Assembly: GCF_024834045.1 (NCBI RefSeq)
Contig: NZ_JANUXW010000006.1
Coordinates: 1-64,000, forward strand
From: Neisseria montereyensis
GTDB taxonomy: Bacteria > Pseudomonadota > Gammaproteobacteria > Burkholderiales > Neisseriaceae
Length of the DNA stretch: 64,000 nucleotides
Direction: 5' to 3'
Position numbers and translations under genes: made by a program. How positions within the stretch are numbered: position 1 is the stretch's first letter; every line of letters begins with the position of its first letter. The notes under the pieces are model-generated. The model had not been told where the DNA came from. It was given only the letters and a program-made list of their open reading frames with translations, and did not search any database. This document shows positions 56,437-64,000 of the stretch, in pieces.

Positions 56437-57093
56437 TTATTCCAATATCACTTCTACACGGCGAGCTTCGGCACGATTGCCCGTACCGGTTGCATTTTCA
56501 GGTTTACGCAATTCGATTTGCGATTCCGGCACGCCCAAGCCCAATAAAGCATTGCGCACGGCAAAGGCTCGGTCTTTAGACAATGATTCATTCTGAGCCT
56601 GATTGCCGGTGGCATCATGGAAACCGGAAATCACCGCTTTTTTACCCTCTTTCACACCGGCCAATACATCTTGCAGCGCGTCTTGCGCATTAGCCGCTAA
56701 ATCGGATTTTCCTGAAGCAAAATAAAATTTAACCACACCATTTTCTACAACCACTACGGCACCGTTATCCACCTCTTCTTCAGATGATGCCAACAATTGC
56801 TCCGCAACCGCATCGGTTAATGCTGCAGATGCCGCTGTTTCTTCGGGCACAACTGCCAATGCTTCCACTTCGCTGGCATCCTCATTAACAACAGCCGGTT
56901 CGGGTATAACCTCTTGCTCCTCAACCACCATCACTTCGGAAGCTGCCGCATCATAGCCCGGAGAACCTTCGATTTTACCGTTTTCCCAGCCCCATACCGC
57001 ATAGAAAAGAATCGATAAAACAGCAAGCCCGGCAGCACCGCCGGCAATCCATAAGCCAATCCGTTGCTCTTTATGGTTATCGTTATCAGACAT
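56437..57093 (-). CDS. OmpA-domain protein with N-terminal membrane anchor
   Basis: A 218-residue protein. A short charged tail leads to one uncleaved-looking helix (about 12-32, GLWIAGGAAGLAVLSILFYAVWG). An acidic, valine/alanine/glutamate-rich linker runs to about 110. The C-terminal OmpA/MotB peptidoglycan-binding domain follows: GFHDATGN has the aspartate, and LSKDRAFAVRNALLGLGV the arginine, that bind peptidoglycan. It is tethered to the inner membrane rather than being a porin. Partner unknown; it is transcribed alone, convergent with rpsI. Confidence 0.83.
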   Translation of the reverse strand: MSDNDNHKEQRIGLWIAGGAAGLAVLSILFYAVWGWENGKIEGSPGYDAAASEVMVVEEQEVIPEPAVVNEDASEVEALAVVPEETAASAALTDAVAEQLLASSEEEVDNGAVVVVENGVVKFYFASGKSDLAANAQDALQDVLAGVKEGKKAVISGFHDATGNQAQNESLSKDRAFAVRNALLGLGVPESQIELRKPENATGTGNRAEARRVEVILE

Positions 57094-57257
57094 TCCTTAA
57101 TTCCCTCTAAAAATAAATCAATTAAAAACCAGCCACATTATACTCAAAAATCGACTATAAAAAAGCATTTAGGTTCCGCCAAGCCTACCCAAACCAGCAG
57201 CGAAACAGTAGAATACCATCTTTTATTTCCAACAAAATCATCAGACAGAACGCCATC

Positions 57258-58163
57258 ATGCTCACCTTCCAACAAATCATCTTCAAATTACAAACTTTCT
57301 GGGCCGAACGCGGCTGCACCATTATCCAACCATTCGATATGGAAGTCGGCGCCGGCACCAGCCACCCCGCCACATGTTTACGCGCCCTCGGCCCCGAGCC
57401 TTGGTTTGCCGCCTATGTCCAACCCAGCCGCCGCCCCAAAGACGGCCGCTACGGCGACAACCCCAACCGCCTGCAACATTACTATCAATTCCAAGTGGCC
57501 TTAAAACCCGCCCCTGCCGATATCCAAGAACAATATCTGGATTCATTACGCGAATTGGGCATCGACCCCAAAGTACACGATATCCGTTTTGTAGAAGACG
57601 ACTGGGAAAACCCTACTCTCGGCGCTTGGGGTTTAGGTTGGGAAGTATGGCTCAACGGCATGGAAGTGACCCAATTCACCTATTTCCAACAAGTCGGCGG
57701 CATCGACTGCTCACCCGTACTCGGCGAAATCACCTACGGCATCGAACGCTTGGCCATGTATTTGCAGGGTGTAGAAAACGTATACGACCTCGTATGGTCG
57801 AAAACCCCCGACGGCCAAACCGTTACCTACGGCGATGTATACCATCAAAACGAAGTCGAACAATCCACCTACAATTTCGAATACAGCGATGCCGATTGGC
57901 TGCTGCAACAATTCAACGACTACGAAGCCCAAGCCAAACGCCTGCTTGCCGTTGAAGACACCAGCCTAGCACTACCCGCCTACGAATTGGTGCTCAAAGC
58001 CGGCCACACTTTCAACCTATTGGACGCACGCGGTGCCATTTCCGTGACCGAACGGGCAACCTATATCGGCCGTATCCGCACCTTAAGCCGCATCGTGGCA
58101 CAAAAATTCGTTGAAAGCCGTGAGAAACTAGGCTTCCCATTGATTAAAAATCAAGCTGCTTAA
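57258..58163 (+). CDS. glyQ: glycyl-tRNA synthetase alpha subunit
   Basis: A 301-residue catalytic subunit of the alpha2-beta2 bacterial Gly[63 protein letters not shown] (in parts) and [24 protein letters not shown] are the family blocks. It is followed by glyS after 74 bases that contain an inverted uptake-sequence pair. Confidence 0.97.
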   Translation: MLTFQQIIFKLQTFWAERGCTIIQPFDMEVGAGTSHPATCLRALGPEPWFAAYVQPSRRPKDGRYGDNPNRLQHYYQFQVALKPAPADIQEQYLDSLRELGIDPKVHDIRFVEDDWENPTLGAWGLGWEVWLNGMEVTQFTYFQQVGGIDCSPVLGEITYGIERLAMYLQGVENVYDLVWSKTPDGQTVTYGDVYHQNEVEQSTYNFEYSDADWLLQQFNDYEAQAKRLLAVEDTSLALPAYELVLKAGHTFNLLDARGAISVTERATYIGRIRTLSRIVAQKFVESREKLGFPLIKNQAA

Positions 58164-58169
58164 ATTGAT

Positions 58170-58209
58170 TTTCAGACGGCCTATTCAATAAAACAGGCCG
58201 TCTGAAAAC
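58170..58209 (+). repeat. inverted uptake-sequence pair inside the glyQ-glyS gap
   Basis: Fourteen-base arms (TTTTCAGACGGCCT and complement) around 12 bases. No T run follows on the plus strand, so full termination is unlikely; it could lower glyS transcription or protect the glyQ 3' end. Confidence 0.65.
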
Positions 58210-58237
58210 ACATAAATGTATACAGAAAGTCTTAACA

Positions 58238-60298
58238 ATGACCTCAACCCTATTAATCGAACTCCGCACCGAAGAGTTGCCGCCCAAAGCACTCAACACA
58301 CTGGGCAACCACCTAGCCGCTTCCGTTGCCGAAGGCTTGGCCAAAGCGCAATTAATCGACGGTGAAACCGAATATACCGCTTATGCCTCACCGCGCCGTT
58401 TGGCCGTACAAGTGAAAAATGTTAAAGCGGTTCAGGCCGACCAACATATTGTGAAAAAAGGCCCTGCCGTTGCCAATGCCATGAAAGACGGTGCGCCGAC
58501 CAAAGCCCTTGAAGGCTTCGCCCGCTCTTGCGGCGCCGATATTGCCGACCTAAAAATCATTCACGACGGTAAACAAGATGTTTATGCGCATGAGTTTACC
58601 CAACAAGGTAAAGCGCTGGCCGAATTATTGGCCGACATCTTAAACCAAGCCATTAAAAAACTGCCTATTCCTAAAGTGATGCGCTGGGGCAGCAGCACCC
58701 ATACTTTTGTGCGCCCTGTTCACGGTTTAGTAGTGATGCATGGCGCCGACACGGTTCCGGCCGAAGTATTGGGTTTAACCAGCGGCAACACCACCCTCGG
58801 CCACCGTTTCCTTTCAGACGGCCTCATCACCTTAACCAATGCCGATAACTATGCCAAACAAATGCGCGATGCAGGCAAAGTGATTGCTTCGTTTGCCGAA
58901 CGCAAAGCCGCGATTCAGACGGCCTTAACCGAACAAGCAGGCCGTCTGAATGCCCAAGTAGCCGCCGATGAAGCCTTATTAGACGAAGTAACCGCTTTGG
59001 TTGAATGGCCGGTTGTACTTGAAGCCGGGTTTGAAGGCCACTTCTTAGCCGTGCCGCAAGAGTGCCTGATTCTCACCATGCAGCAAAACCAAAAATACTT
59101 CCCGCTGCTGGATCAAAACGGCAAACTGATTAACCGCTTCTTATTGGTTTCCAACTTAGAAGCCGATGATCCTTCGCATATTATCCAAGGCAATGAGCGT
59201 GTATTGCGCGCCCGTTTGGCCGATGCGGAATTTTTCTACAAGCAAGACCAAAAAGCCACCTTAGAAAGCCGCCTGCCCAAACTGGCCAATGTGGTTTATC
59301 ACAATAAAATCGGTTCGCAAGCCGAGCGTATCGAACGCCTACAAAGCATTGCCGCCTATATTGCCAAAGGCTTGGGAGCGGATGCCGCCGTAGCCGAGCG
59401 TGCCGCCCGCTTGGCCAAGGCCGATTTGGTCACCGAAATGGTTGGCGAGTTCCCCGAACTGCAAGGCACGATGGGCAAATATTATGCCCGCTTAGATGGC
59501 GAAACCGATGAAATCGCCGATGCTATCGAACAGCACTACCAACCGCGCTTTGCCGGCGATGCTTTGCCCGCAAGCCCTACCGCTACCGCCGTGGCATTGG
59601 CCGACAAATTGGAAACACTAATCGGCATTTGGGGCATTGGCCTGATTCCTACCGGCGATAAAGACCCCTACGCCCTACGCCGTGCCGCATTGGGTGTATT
59701 GCGTATGCTGATGGACAACAATCTGGATATCAACGAACTATTAGAAGTGGTATATCAAAGCTTCCCGCAAGGCAAACTTTCGGAAAACACCACCGCAGAA
59801 GTGGCAGACTTTATGCAGGCACGTTTGGCCGTATTGCTGCAAAACGATTATCCGCACGATATTGTAGCGGCCATCTTAGCGAAAAAGCCAAGCCGTTTAA
59901 ACGACTTAACCGCCAAATTGCAAGCCGTTGCCGCTTTCAAACAGCTACCCGAAGCCGCCGCTCTGGCTGCCGCCAATAAACGCGTGCAAAACTTATTGAA
60001 AAAAGCCGACGGCGCACTGGGCGCGGTCAATGCCGATCTGTTGGCGCAAGACGAAGAAAAAGCCTTGTTTACCGCCGCAACCGCTTTACAGCCGAAGATT
60101 GAAGCGGCATTAGGTAATCAAGACTTTCAGACGGCCTTAACCGAGCTGGCCGCCATCAAGCCGCAGGTGGATGCATTTTTCGATAATGTTATGGTGATGG
60201 CAGACGATGCGGCAGTGAAACAAAACCGTCTCAATCTGCTCAACCAACTGGCGCAGCTGATGAACGCAGTGGCCGATATTGCATTATTAAGCGAATAG
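58238..60298 (+). CDS. glyS: glycyl-tRNA synthetase beta subunit
   Basis: A 686-residue subunit holding the HD-type and anticodon-binding domains of bacterial GlyRS. TLLIELRTEELPPKALNTLG begins the protein, and VRPVHGLVVMHG, VEWPVVLEAGFEG and GIGLIPTGDKDPYALRRAALG are typical. The gene contains four in-frame uptake sequences, two of them (58913-58951) as an inverted pair. That is far more than any other gene here. Translation passes through a potential hairpin at this point. Confidence 0.96.
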   Translation: MTSTLLIELRTEELPPKALNTLGNHLAASVAEGLAKAQLIDGETEYTAYASPRRLAVQVKNVKAVQADQHIVKKGPAVANAMKDGAPTKALEGFARSCGADIADLKIIHDGKQDVYAHEFTQQGKALAELLADILNQAIKKLPIPKVMRWGSSTHTFVRPVHGLVVMHGADTVPAEVLGLTSGNTTLGHRFLSDGLITLTNADNYAKQMRDAGKVIASFAERKAAIQTALTEQAGRLNAQVAADEALLDEVTALVEWPVVLEAGFEGHFLAVPQECLILTMQQNQKYFPLLDQNGKLINRFLLVSNLEADDPSHIIQGNERVLRARLADAEFFYKQDQKATLESRLPKLANVVYHNKIGSQAERIERLQSIAAYIAKGLGADAAVAERAARLAKADLVTEMVGEFPELQGTMGKYYARLDGETDEIADAIEQHYQPRFAGDALPASPTATAVALADKLETLIGIWGIGLIPTGDKDPYALRRAALGVLRMLMDNNLDINELLEVVYQSFPQGKLSENTTAEVADFMQARLAVLLQNDYPHDIVAAILAKKPSRLNDLTAKLQAVAAFKQLPEAAALAAANKRVQNLLKKADGALGAVNADLLAQDEEKALFTAATALQPKIEAALGNQDFQTALTELAAIKPQVDAFFDNVMVMADDAAVKQNRLNLLNQLAQLMNAVADIALLSE
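58913..58951. repeat. inverted uptake-sequence pair inside glyS coding sequence
   Basis: ATTCAGACGGCCT and AGGCCGTCTGAAT, 13 bases each, perfect, around a 13-base loop, encoding IQTALTEQAGRLNA. Paired copies usually sit after genes, not within them. Confidence 0.75.
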
Positions 60299-60778
60299 TT
60301 AATTTCATCTCTTTGATTTAAAAAAATTAATGCAAACCCAATCTATAGAAATCGGTGCAGAATCCATCTGCTCCGATTTTTTATTTTATTATTTTTTTCT
60401 TATAACCACCCTATTCCTTTGGAAATGAAATTTTTTCATTTTTAGTAAACCACACTCCCCCATCTCTATATGCAGCCCACCTACCCCTATATGCTCAGAA
60501 ACAGATAACATTCATATTTGAATGAAAATAAATTGTTTTAAAATAAGTATCGAAAATATATTTTTATTTTAAAAAATAAATTAAATTTCATAAATAAATG
60601 ATTATATAAAATATTATTATAATCATGCCGTCTGAATTGGCATATTAAAACCCAAGCTGTTTCATAGTTTTTGACACTCAAAAACACGGAAATGAATTGA
60701 AAAACTCAATGTTTATACTTGAATAATCACTCGAAATTCTGTAATCTTATAGAATAAACAACCAACTAGAATTTTGAA
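60299..60778. other. AT-rich intergenic region between glyS and proV
   Basis: Contains the glyS terminator (60349-60382), one ATGCCGTCTGAA at about 60627 and very AT-rich DNA that must hold the proV promoter. TTGACA occurs at about 60670 without a good -10 at the right distance. No gene seen. Confidence 0.5.
60349..60382 (+). terminator. terminator of glyQ-glyS
   Basis: AATCGGTGCAGA and TCTGCTCCGATT pair with one mismatch around five bases, followed by a T-rich tract. Not built on an uptake sequence. Confidence 0.8.
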
Positions 60779-62020
60779 ATGTCTGAACAATCTACCCAAG
60801 CCAAGCTTACGGTTAAAAATCTTTATAAGATTTTCGGCCCGAACCCCAAAGCAGCACTCAAACTGCATAGCAAAGGATTGGAAAAAGAAGAAATCTTTGC
60901 CGAAACCGGCAGTACCGTCGCCGTTGCCGATGTCAACCTTGAAATTTACGAAGGTGAAATTTTTGTCATTATGGGCTTATCCGGCTCAGGAAAATCCACA
61001 TTAGTCAGACTATTTAACCGTTTGATTGAGCCTAGCCAAGGGCAGGTATTGATTGACGGTGAAGATGTCGTTGCCATGAGCGATGCACGGTTAAGGCAAG
61101 TGCGCCGTGAAAAAATCAGTATGGTTTTTCAATCTTTCGCACTCATGCCGCATTTAACCAACCGCCAAAATGTTGCCTTTGGCCTTGAACTTGCCGGCGT
61201 GCCGGAAGCCGAACGAAACGAGCGCGCCCAAGTTGCCTTGGATCAGGTCGGCTTGGGGGCATACGGGGAAAGTTATCCGGACGAATTATCCGGCGGTATG
61301 CGCCAACGTGTCGGCTTGGCACGCGCCTTAGCCAATGATCCCGCTATTTTATTAATGGATGAAGCTTTTTCCGCACTAGACCCGCTGATTCGTACCGAAA
61401 TGCAAGACGAGCTGATTCACTTGCAAGCTCGCGACAAACGCACCATCATTTTTATTTCACATGATTTAGACGAAGCCATGCGCATCGGCAACCGTATTGC
61501 CATTATGCAAAACGGCTCTGTCGTACAAGTCGGCACCCCCGATGAAATTCTCAGACAACCGGCCAATGATTATGTCCGTTCGTTTTTCAAAGAAGTCAAT
61601 GTTTCCCAAGTTTATACCGCCGGTGATTTGGCACGCCGTACCCAACTGACTTTCCCGCACCGTGCCGGCCAAGCCAATATGCGCAGTTTTTTAAAACGCA
61701 TGAGCGAAAACGACCGCGACTACGGCTTCCTGCTGGATGAAGACAAACATTTTATGGGCGTTATTTCCGTTGAATCGCTTAAAGAAGCCATCACCAAAGA
61801 AAAACCGATTCAATCGGCCGTTTTGCCGGATTTGGAAGCAGTGCCTGCTGATACACCGATACGCGATATGTTTAACACTGCCGCCCGTTTCCCCTGCCCC
61901 GTTCCGATTGTCGATGCCGATGGACGGCATGTCGGCTCCATCAGCAAAGCGGTACTACTCGAAACATTAAGCCCACCTGAAGAACCGGAAACCGAAGAAG
62001 CCAAAGCAACCGAAGCATAA
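60779..62020 (+). CDS. proV: glycine betaine/proline ABC transporter ATPase
   Basis: A 413-residue ATPase. Walker [10 protein letters not shown] is at 66-74, the signature LSGGMRQR at about 170, Walker [13 protein letters not shown], and two CBS domains at about 285-395 of the kind that sense ionic strength in ProV/OpuAA. The N-terminal extension with [16 protein letters not shown] is typical of ProV. It energises uptake of glycine betaine or proline betaine in osmotic stress. ProW and proX follow. Confidence 0.94.
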   Translation: MSEQSTQAKLTVKNLYKIFGPNPKAALKLHSKGLEKEEIFAETGSTVAVADVNLEIYEGEIFVIMGLSGSGKSTLVRLFNRLIEPSQGQVLIDGEDVVAMSDARLRQVRREKISMVFQSFALMPHLTNRQNVAFGLELAGVPEAERNERAQVALDQVGLGAYGESYPDELSGGMRQRVGLARALANDPAILLMDEAFSALDPLIRTEMQDELIHLQARDKRTIIFISHDLDEAMRIGNRIAIMQNGSVVQVGTPDEILRQPANDYVRSFFKEVNVSQVYTAGDLARRTQLTFPHRAGQANMRSFLKRMSENDRDYGFLLDEDKHFMGVISVESLKEAITKEKPIQSAVLPDLEAVPADTPIRDMFNTAARFPCPVPIVDADGRHVGSISKAVLLETLSPPEEPETEEAKATEA

Positions 62021-62024
62021 AAAA

Positions 62025-62055
62025 CTTTTTCAGACGGCCTCTTTTTCAGACGGCC
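62025..62055 (+). repeat. tandem direct uptake sequences between proV and proW
   Basis: Two head-to-tail copies of CTTTTTCAGACGGCC, one base apart. Direct rather than inverted orientation means no hairpin; it looks like a local tandem duplication. Confidence 0.7.
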
Positions 62056-62125
62056 CGCCGATAATCCGCATAACAGATATTCAATACTTTCTGTCCGCCA
62101 CAATATTAAGAAAGGACAAACAATA

Positions 62126-63178
62126 ATGGCCAGTAATCCTTGGGGAAGTGCTTCCCCCGCCGACGCAGACAATGCCGCTTCAGCAGTAAGCACCGCATCA
62201 CAGGCAACCGATACCTCTTCCATACTTTCCGCCGGCGATGCCGTCGAACAACCGTTTTCTTTACTACACCCTTTCGACCACGCACAAATCCCGTTAGACA
62301 AATGGGTAGAGCAAATTGTCGGCTGGATCGTACAAAATTTCCGCGGCTTTTTTTCGGCCATCAAAACCCCTGTCGATTGGACGCTATCCTCTATCGAAAG
62401 TGCTTTACAATCCCTGCCTGCATTGGCGCTGGTTGCCATTATGGTGCTTCTGGCTTGGCAGTTATCCGGCAAAAAACTGGCTTTAGGCACACTCATCGGC
62501 ATGCTGTTTATCGGCTTTATCGGCGCATGGTCGGAAATGGTCACCACCTTATCGCTGGTGATTACCACCGTGCTTTTCTGTATGTTAATCGGCATTCCCA
62601 CCGGCATTGCCATGGCCAGCAGTGAAAAACTGGCCAAAGTCTTACGCCCTATTTTAGATGCCATGCAGACCACACCCGCTTTCGTTTATTTGGTGCCGAT
62701 TGTGATGTTGTTCGGTATCGGTAATGTACCCGGTGTGGTGGTCACCATTATTTTTGCCGTTCCGCCCGTTATCCGCCTAACCAACTTAGGTATCCGCCAA
62801 GTGCCGGAAGACTTAATCGAAGCCGCCCATTCATTCGGCGCAGACAATAAACAAATGCTGTTTAAAGTCCAACTGCCATTGGCCATGCCAACCATAATGG
62901 CCGGCGTAAACCAAACCCTGATGCTCAGCCTTTCTATGGTGGTAATTGCTTCCATGATTTCAGTAGGCGGCTTGGGCTTAATGGTATTGCGCGGTATCGG
63001 CCGCTTGGATATCGGCTTGGCTTCTATCGGCGGCTTGAGTATTGTGATTATGGCCATCGTGCTCGACCGCATGACCCAATCACTCGGCCAAAGCAACCGC
63101 AGCCGTGTAAACCGCTGGTATCACACCGGCCCCGTCGGCTTGCTGACACGCCCGTTTAGAAGCAAAAGCACCAACTAA
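62126..63178 (+). CDS. proW: glycine betaine/proline ABC transporter permease
   Basis: A 350-residue inner-membrane permease. A long hydrophilic N-terminus (about 1-95, as in ProW) precedes the helices. The EAA loop is [20 protein letters not shown] (about 232-251). [14 protein letters not shown] and [20 protein letters not shown] are family blocks. AAGGA lies 12 bases before the ATG. It sits between the ATPase and the binding protein of the same importer. Confidence 0.94.
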   Translation: MASNPWGSASPADADNAASAVSTASQATDTSSILSAGDAVEQPFSLLHPFDHAQIPLDKWVEQIVGWIVQNFRGFFSAIKTPVDWTLSSIESALQSLPALALVAIMVLLAWQLSGKKLALGTLIGMLFIGFIGAWSEMVTTLSLVITTVLFCMLIGIPTGIAMASSEKLAKVLRPILDAMQTTPAFVYLVPIVMLFGIGNVPGVVVTIIFAVPPVIRLTNLGIRQVPEDLIEAAHSFGADNKQMLFKVQLPLAMPTIMAGVNQTLMLSLSMVVIASMISVGGLGLMVLRGIGRLDIGLASIGGLSIVIMAIVLDRMTQSLGQSNRSRVNRWYHTGPVGLLTRPFRSKSTN

Positions 63179-63237
63179 TTTTAAACAACACTATTTCTCA
63201 TTAAATACATTCAATAAACCTACAAAGGAGTAAGAAT

Positions 63238-64000
63238 ATGAATAAAACTTTATCATTAACCCTAATGGCTACCGCCTTTGCTTTCGGTTTATCCGCCTGT
63301 GGAAACCAACCGCAAGAGGCCGCCCAGTCTTCCAACGACACGGCCACCGAACAAAGCCAACCCGGTAAAGGTGTGAGCGTACAGGCATTGCACAGCCCGA
63401 TTTCCGAAGAAAGTTTCCAAACACTGGTGATTAACAACCTGCTGAAAGAGTTGGGCTATGATGTTCAGCCGGTTAAAGAAGTAGATTACAGCGCCGCCTA
63501 TACCGCCATTGCCAATGGCGATGCCACTTATCACACTGTTAACTGGGATCCGCTGCACAACGAAATGTATAAAAATGCCGGTGGTGATGACAAATTCTAC
63601 CGCGAAGGCAACTATATCAGCGGTGCTGCACAAGGCTACCTCATCGATAAAAAAACTGCCGACCAATACAATATTACTAATATCGAACAATTTAAAGATC
63701 CTGCAATCGCCAAATTATTCGACACCGACGGCGATGGCAAGGCCGATTTAACCGGCTGCCAAGCAGGCTGGGGATGTGAGGCCGTTATCGAATATCAGCT
63801 TGACGCTTTTAAACTGCGCGACAATATTACCCACAAACAAGGCCAATATGCTGCGATTATTTCCGATACCATCACCCGCTATAACGACGGCCAACCGGTG
63901 TTTTACTATACTTGGACACCCTATTGGGTATCCGGCAAATTAGTACCGGGTAAAGATGTCGTATGGCTGCAAGTGCCTTCAAGCGCCAACCCCAGAAATG
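63238..64000 (+). CDS. proX: glycine betaine-binding lipoprotein (partial, runs off the window)
   Basis: The first 254 codons of the substrate-binding component. A signal peptide ends in the lipobox LSAC (Cys21), so the protein is a lipoprotein, unlike soluble E. coli Pro[15 protein letters not shown] and [13 protein letters not shown] are the substrate-site regions of the ProX/OpuAC family; the tryptophan forms part of the aromatic cage. GGAG lies eight bases before the ATG. The 3' end lies beyond the window. Confidence 0.9.
   Translation, partial: MNKTLSLTLMATAFAFGLSACGNQPQEAAQSSNDTATEQSQPGKGVSVQALHSPISEESFQTLVINNLLKELGYDVQPVKEVDYSAAYTAIANGDATYHTVNWDPLHNEMYKNAGGDDKFYREGNYISGAAQGYLIDKKTADQYNITNIEQFKDPAIAKLFDTDGDGKADLTGCQAGWGCEAVIEYQLDAFKLRDNITHKQGQYAAIISDTITRYNDGQPVFYYTWTPYWVSGKLVPGKDVVWLQVPSSANPRN

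Noticed and set aside
61810-62673. A 287-codon minus-strand frame spanning the proV-proW junction
   Set aside because: It runs opposite two well-supported transporter genes and has low-complexity composition without motifs.

Overview
The window is a chromosomal stretch from a member of the Neisseriaceae, most likely a commensal or animal-associated Neisseria. The strongest evidence is the density of the DNA uptake sequence GCCGTCTGAA and its reverse complement, mostly in the AGGCCGTCTGAA form (the AG dialect) rather than the ATGCCGTCTGAA form of N. meningitidis and N. gonorrhoeae. Many copies occur as inverted pairs that form hairpins after genes. Neisserial gene content (FarA/FarB-type efflux, HslO, SspA/SspB, GlyQ/GlyS, an fHbp homologue) agrees. 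I see no IS element, prophage, CRISPR array, tRNA or rRNA gene. The sequence is almost entirely vertically inherited core genes with a few lipoprotein genes of accessory character between them.

Layout. 0-13.5 kb: thrB, farB and farA, bioD, hemN divergent from fnr, a tandem pair of NRAMP-like transporters with an altered metal site, then ihfB, rpsA and cmk. 13.8-25 kb: uraA, an fHbp-like surface lipoprotein, a lipidated dispersin B-like hexosaminidase, sspA-sspB, a class II glutamine amidotransferase, yebC, hslO, a short DsbC-like protein, a small lipoprotein, and a proline-rich lipoprotein with a possible transferrin-binding-protein-B-like barrel. 25-41 kb: argS, adhC, a cold-shock/excalibur membrane protein, a U32 peptidase-family gene, an amino-acid ABC permease, dtd, uppP, dsbA, a SPOR-domain gene, comM, ubiK, an amino-acid permease, obgE and cysS. 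41-54 kb: an mlaC-like gene, an OlsA/OlsB-like acyltransferase pair, moaC-moeB, ppc, a metallophosphatase, orn, pepN and gpsA. 54-64 kb: a coiled-coil gene, zapA, 6S RNA, rplM-rpsI, an OmpA-domain gene, glyQ-glyS, and a glycine betaine transporter (proV, proW, proX) whose last gene runs off the end.

How the genes fit together. hemN and fnr diverge around one FNR box. It sits exactly 41.5 bp upstream of a predicted hemN start point and overlaps the predicted fnr core promoter, which suggests FNR activates hemN and restrains itself. farA and farB encode the two inner-membrane parts of a fatty-acid/drug efflux pump. The zapA-6S RNA arrangement is the classic one. moaC and moeB form a molybdopterin unit, and proVWX an osmoprotectant importer. 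The 15-25 kb lipoproteins would form a surface set for host-factor binding and biofilm matrix turnover.

No wholly new multigene system was identified. The most unusual items are the doubled NRAMP-like genes with GGSH replacing the DPGN motif, the fHbp and dispersin B homologues, a cold-shock domain fused to a membrane segment and excalibur domain, and repeated placement of uptake sequences directly before start codons (bioD, uppP, comM, orn). Start sites were moved inward from the longest reading frame where a better ribosome binding site or family alignment supported it.
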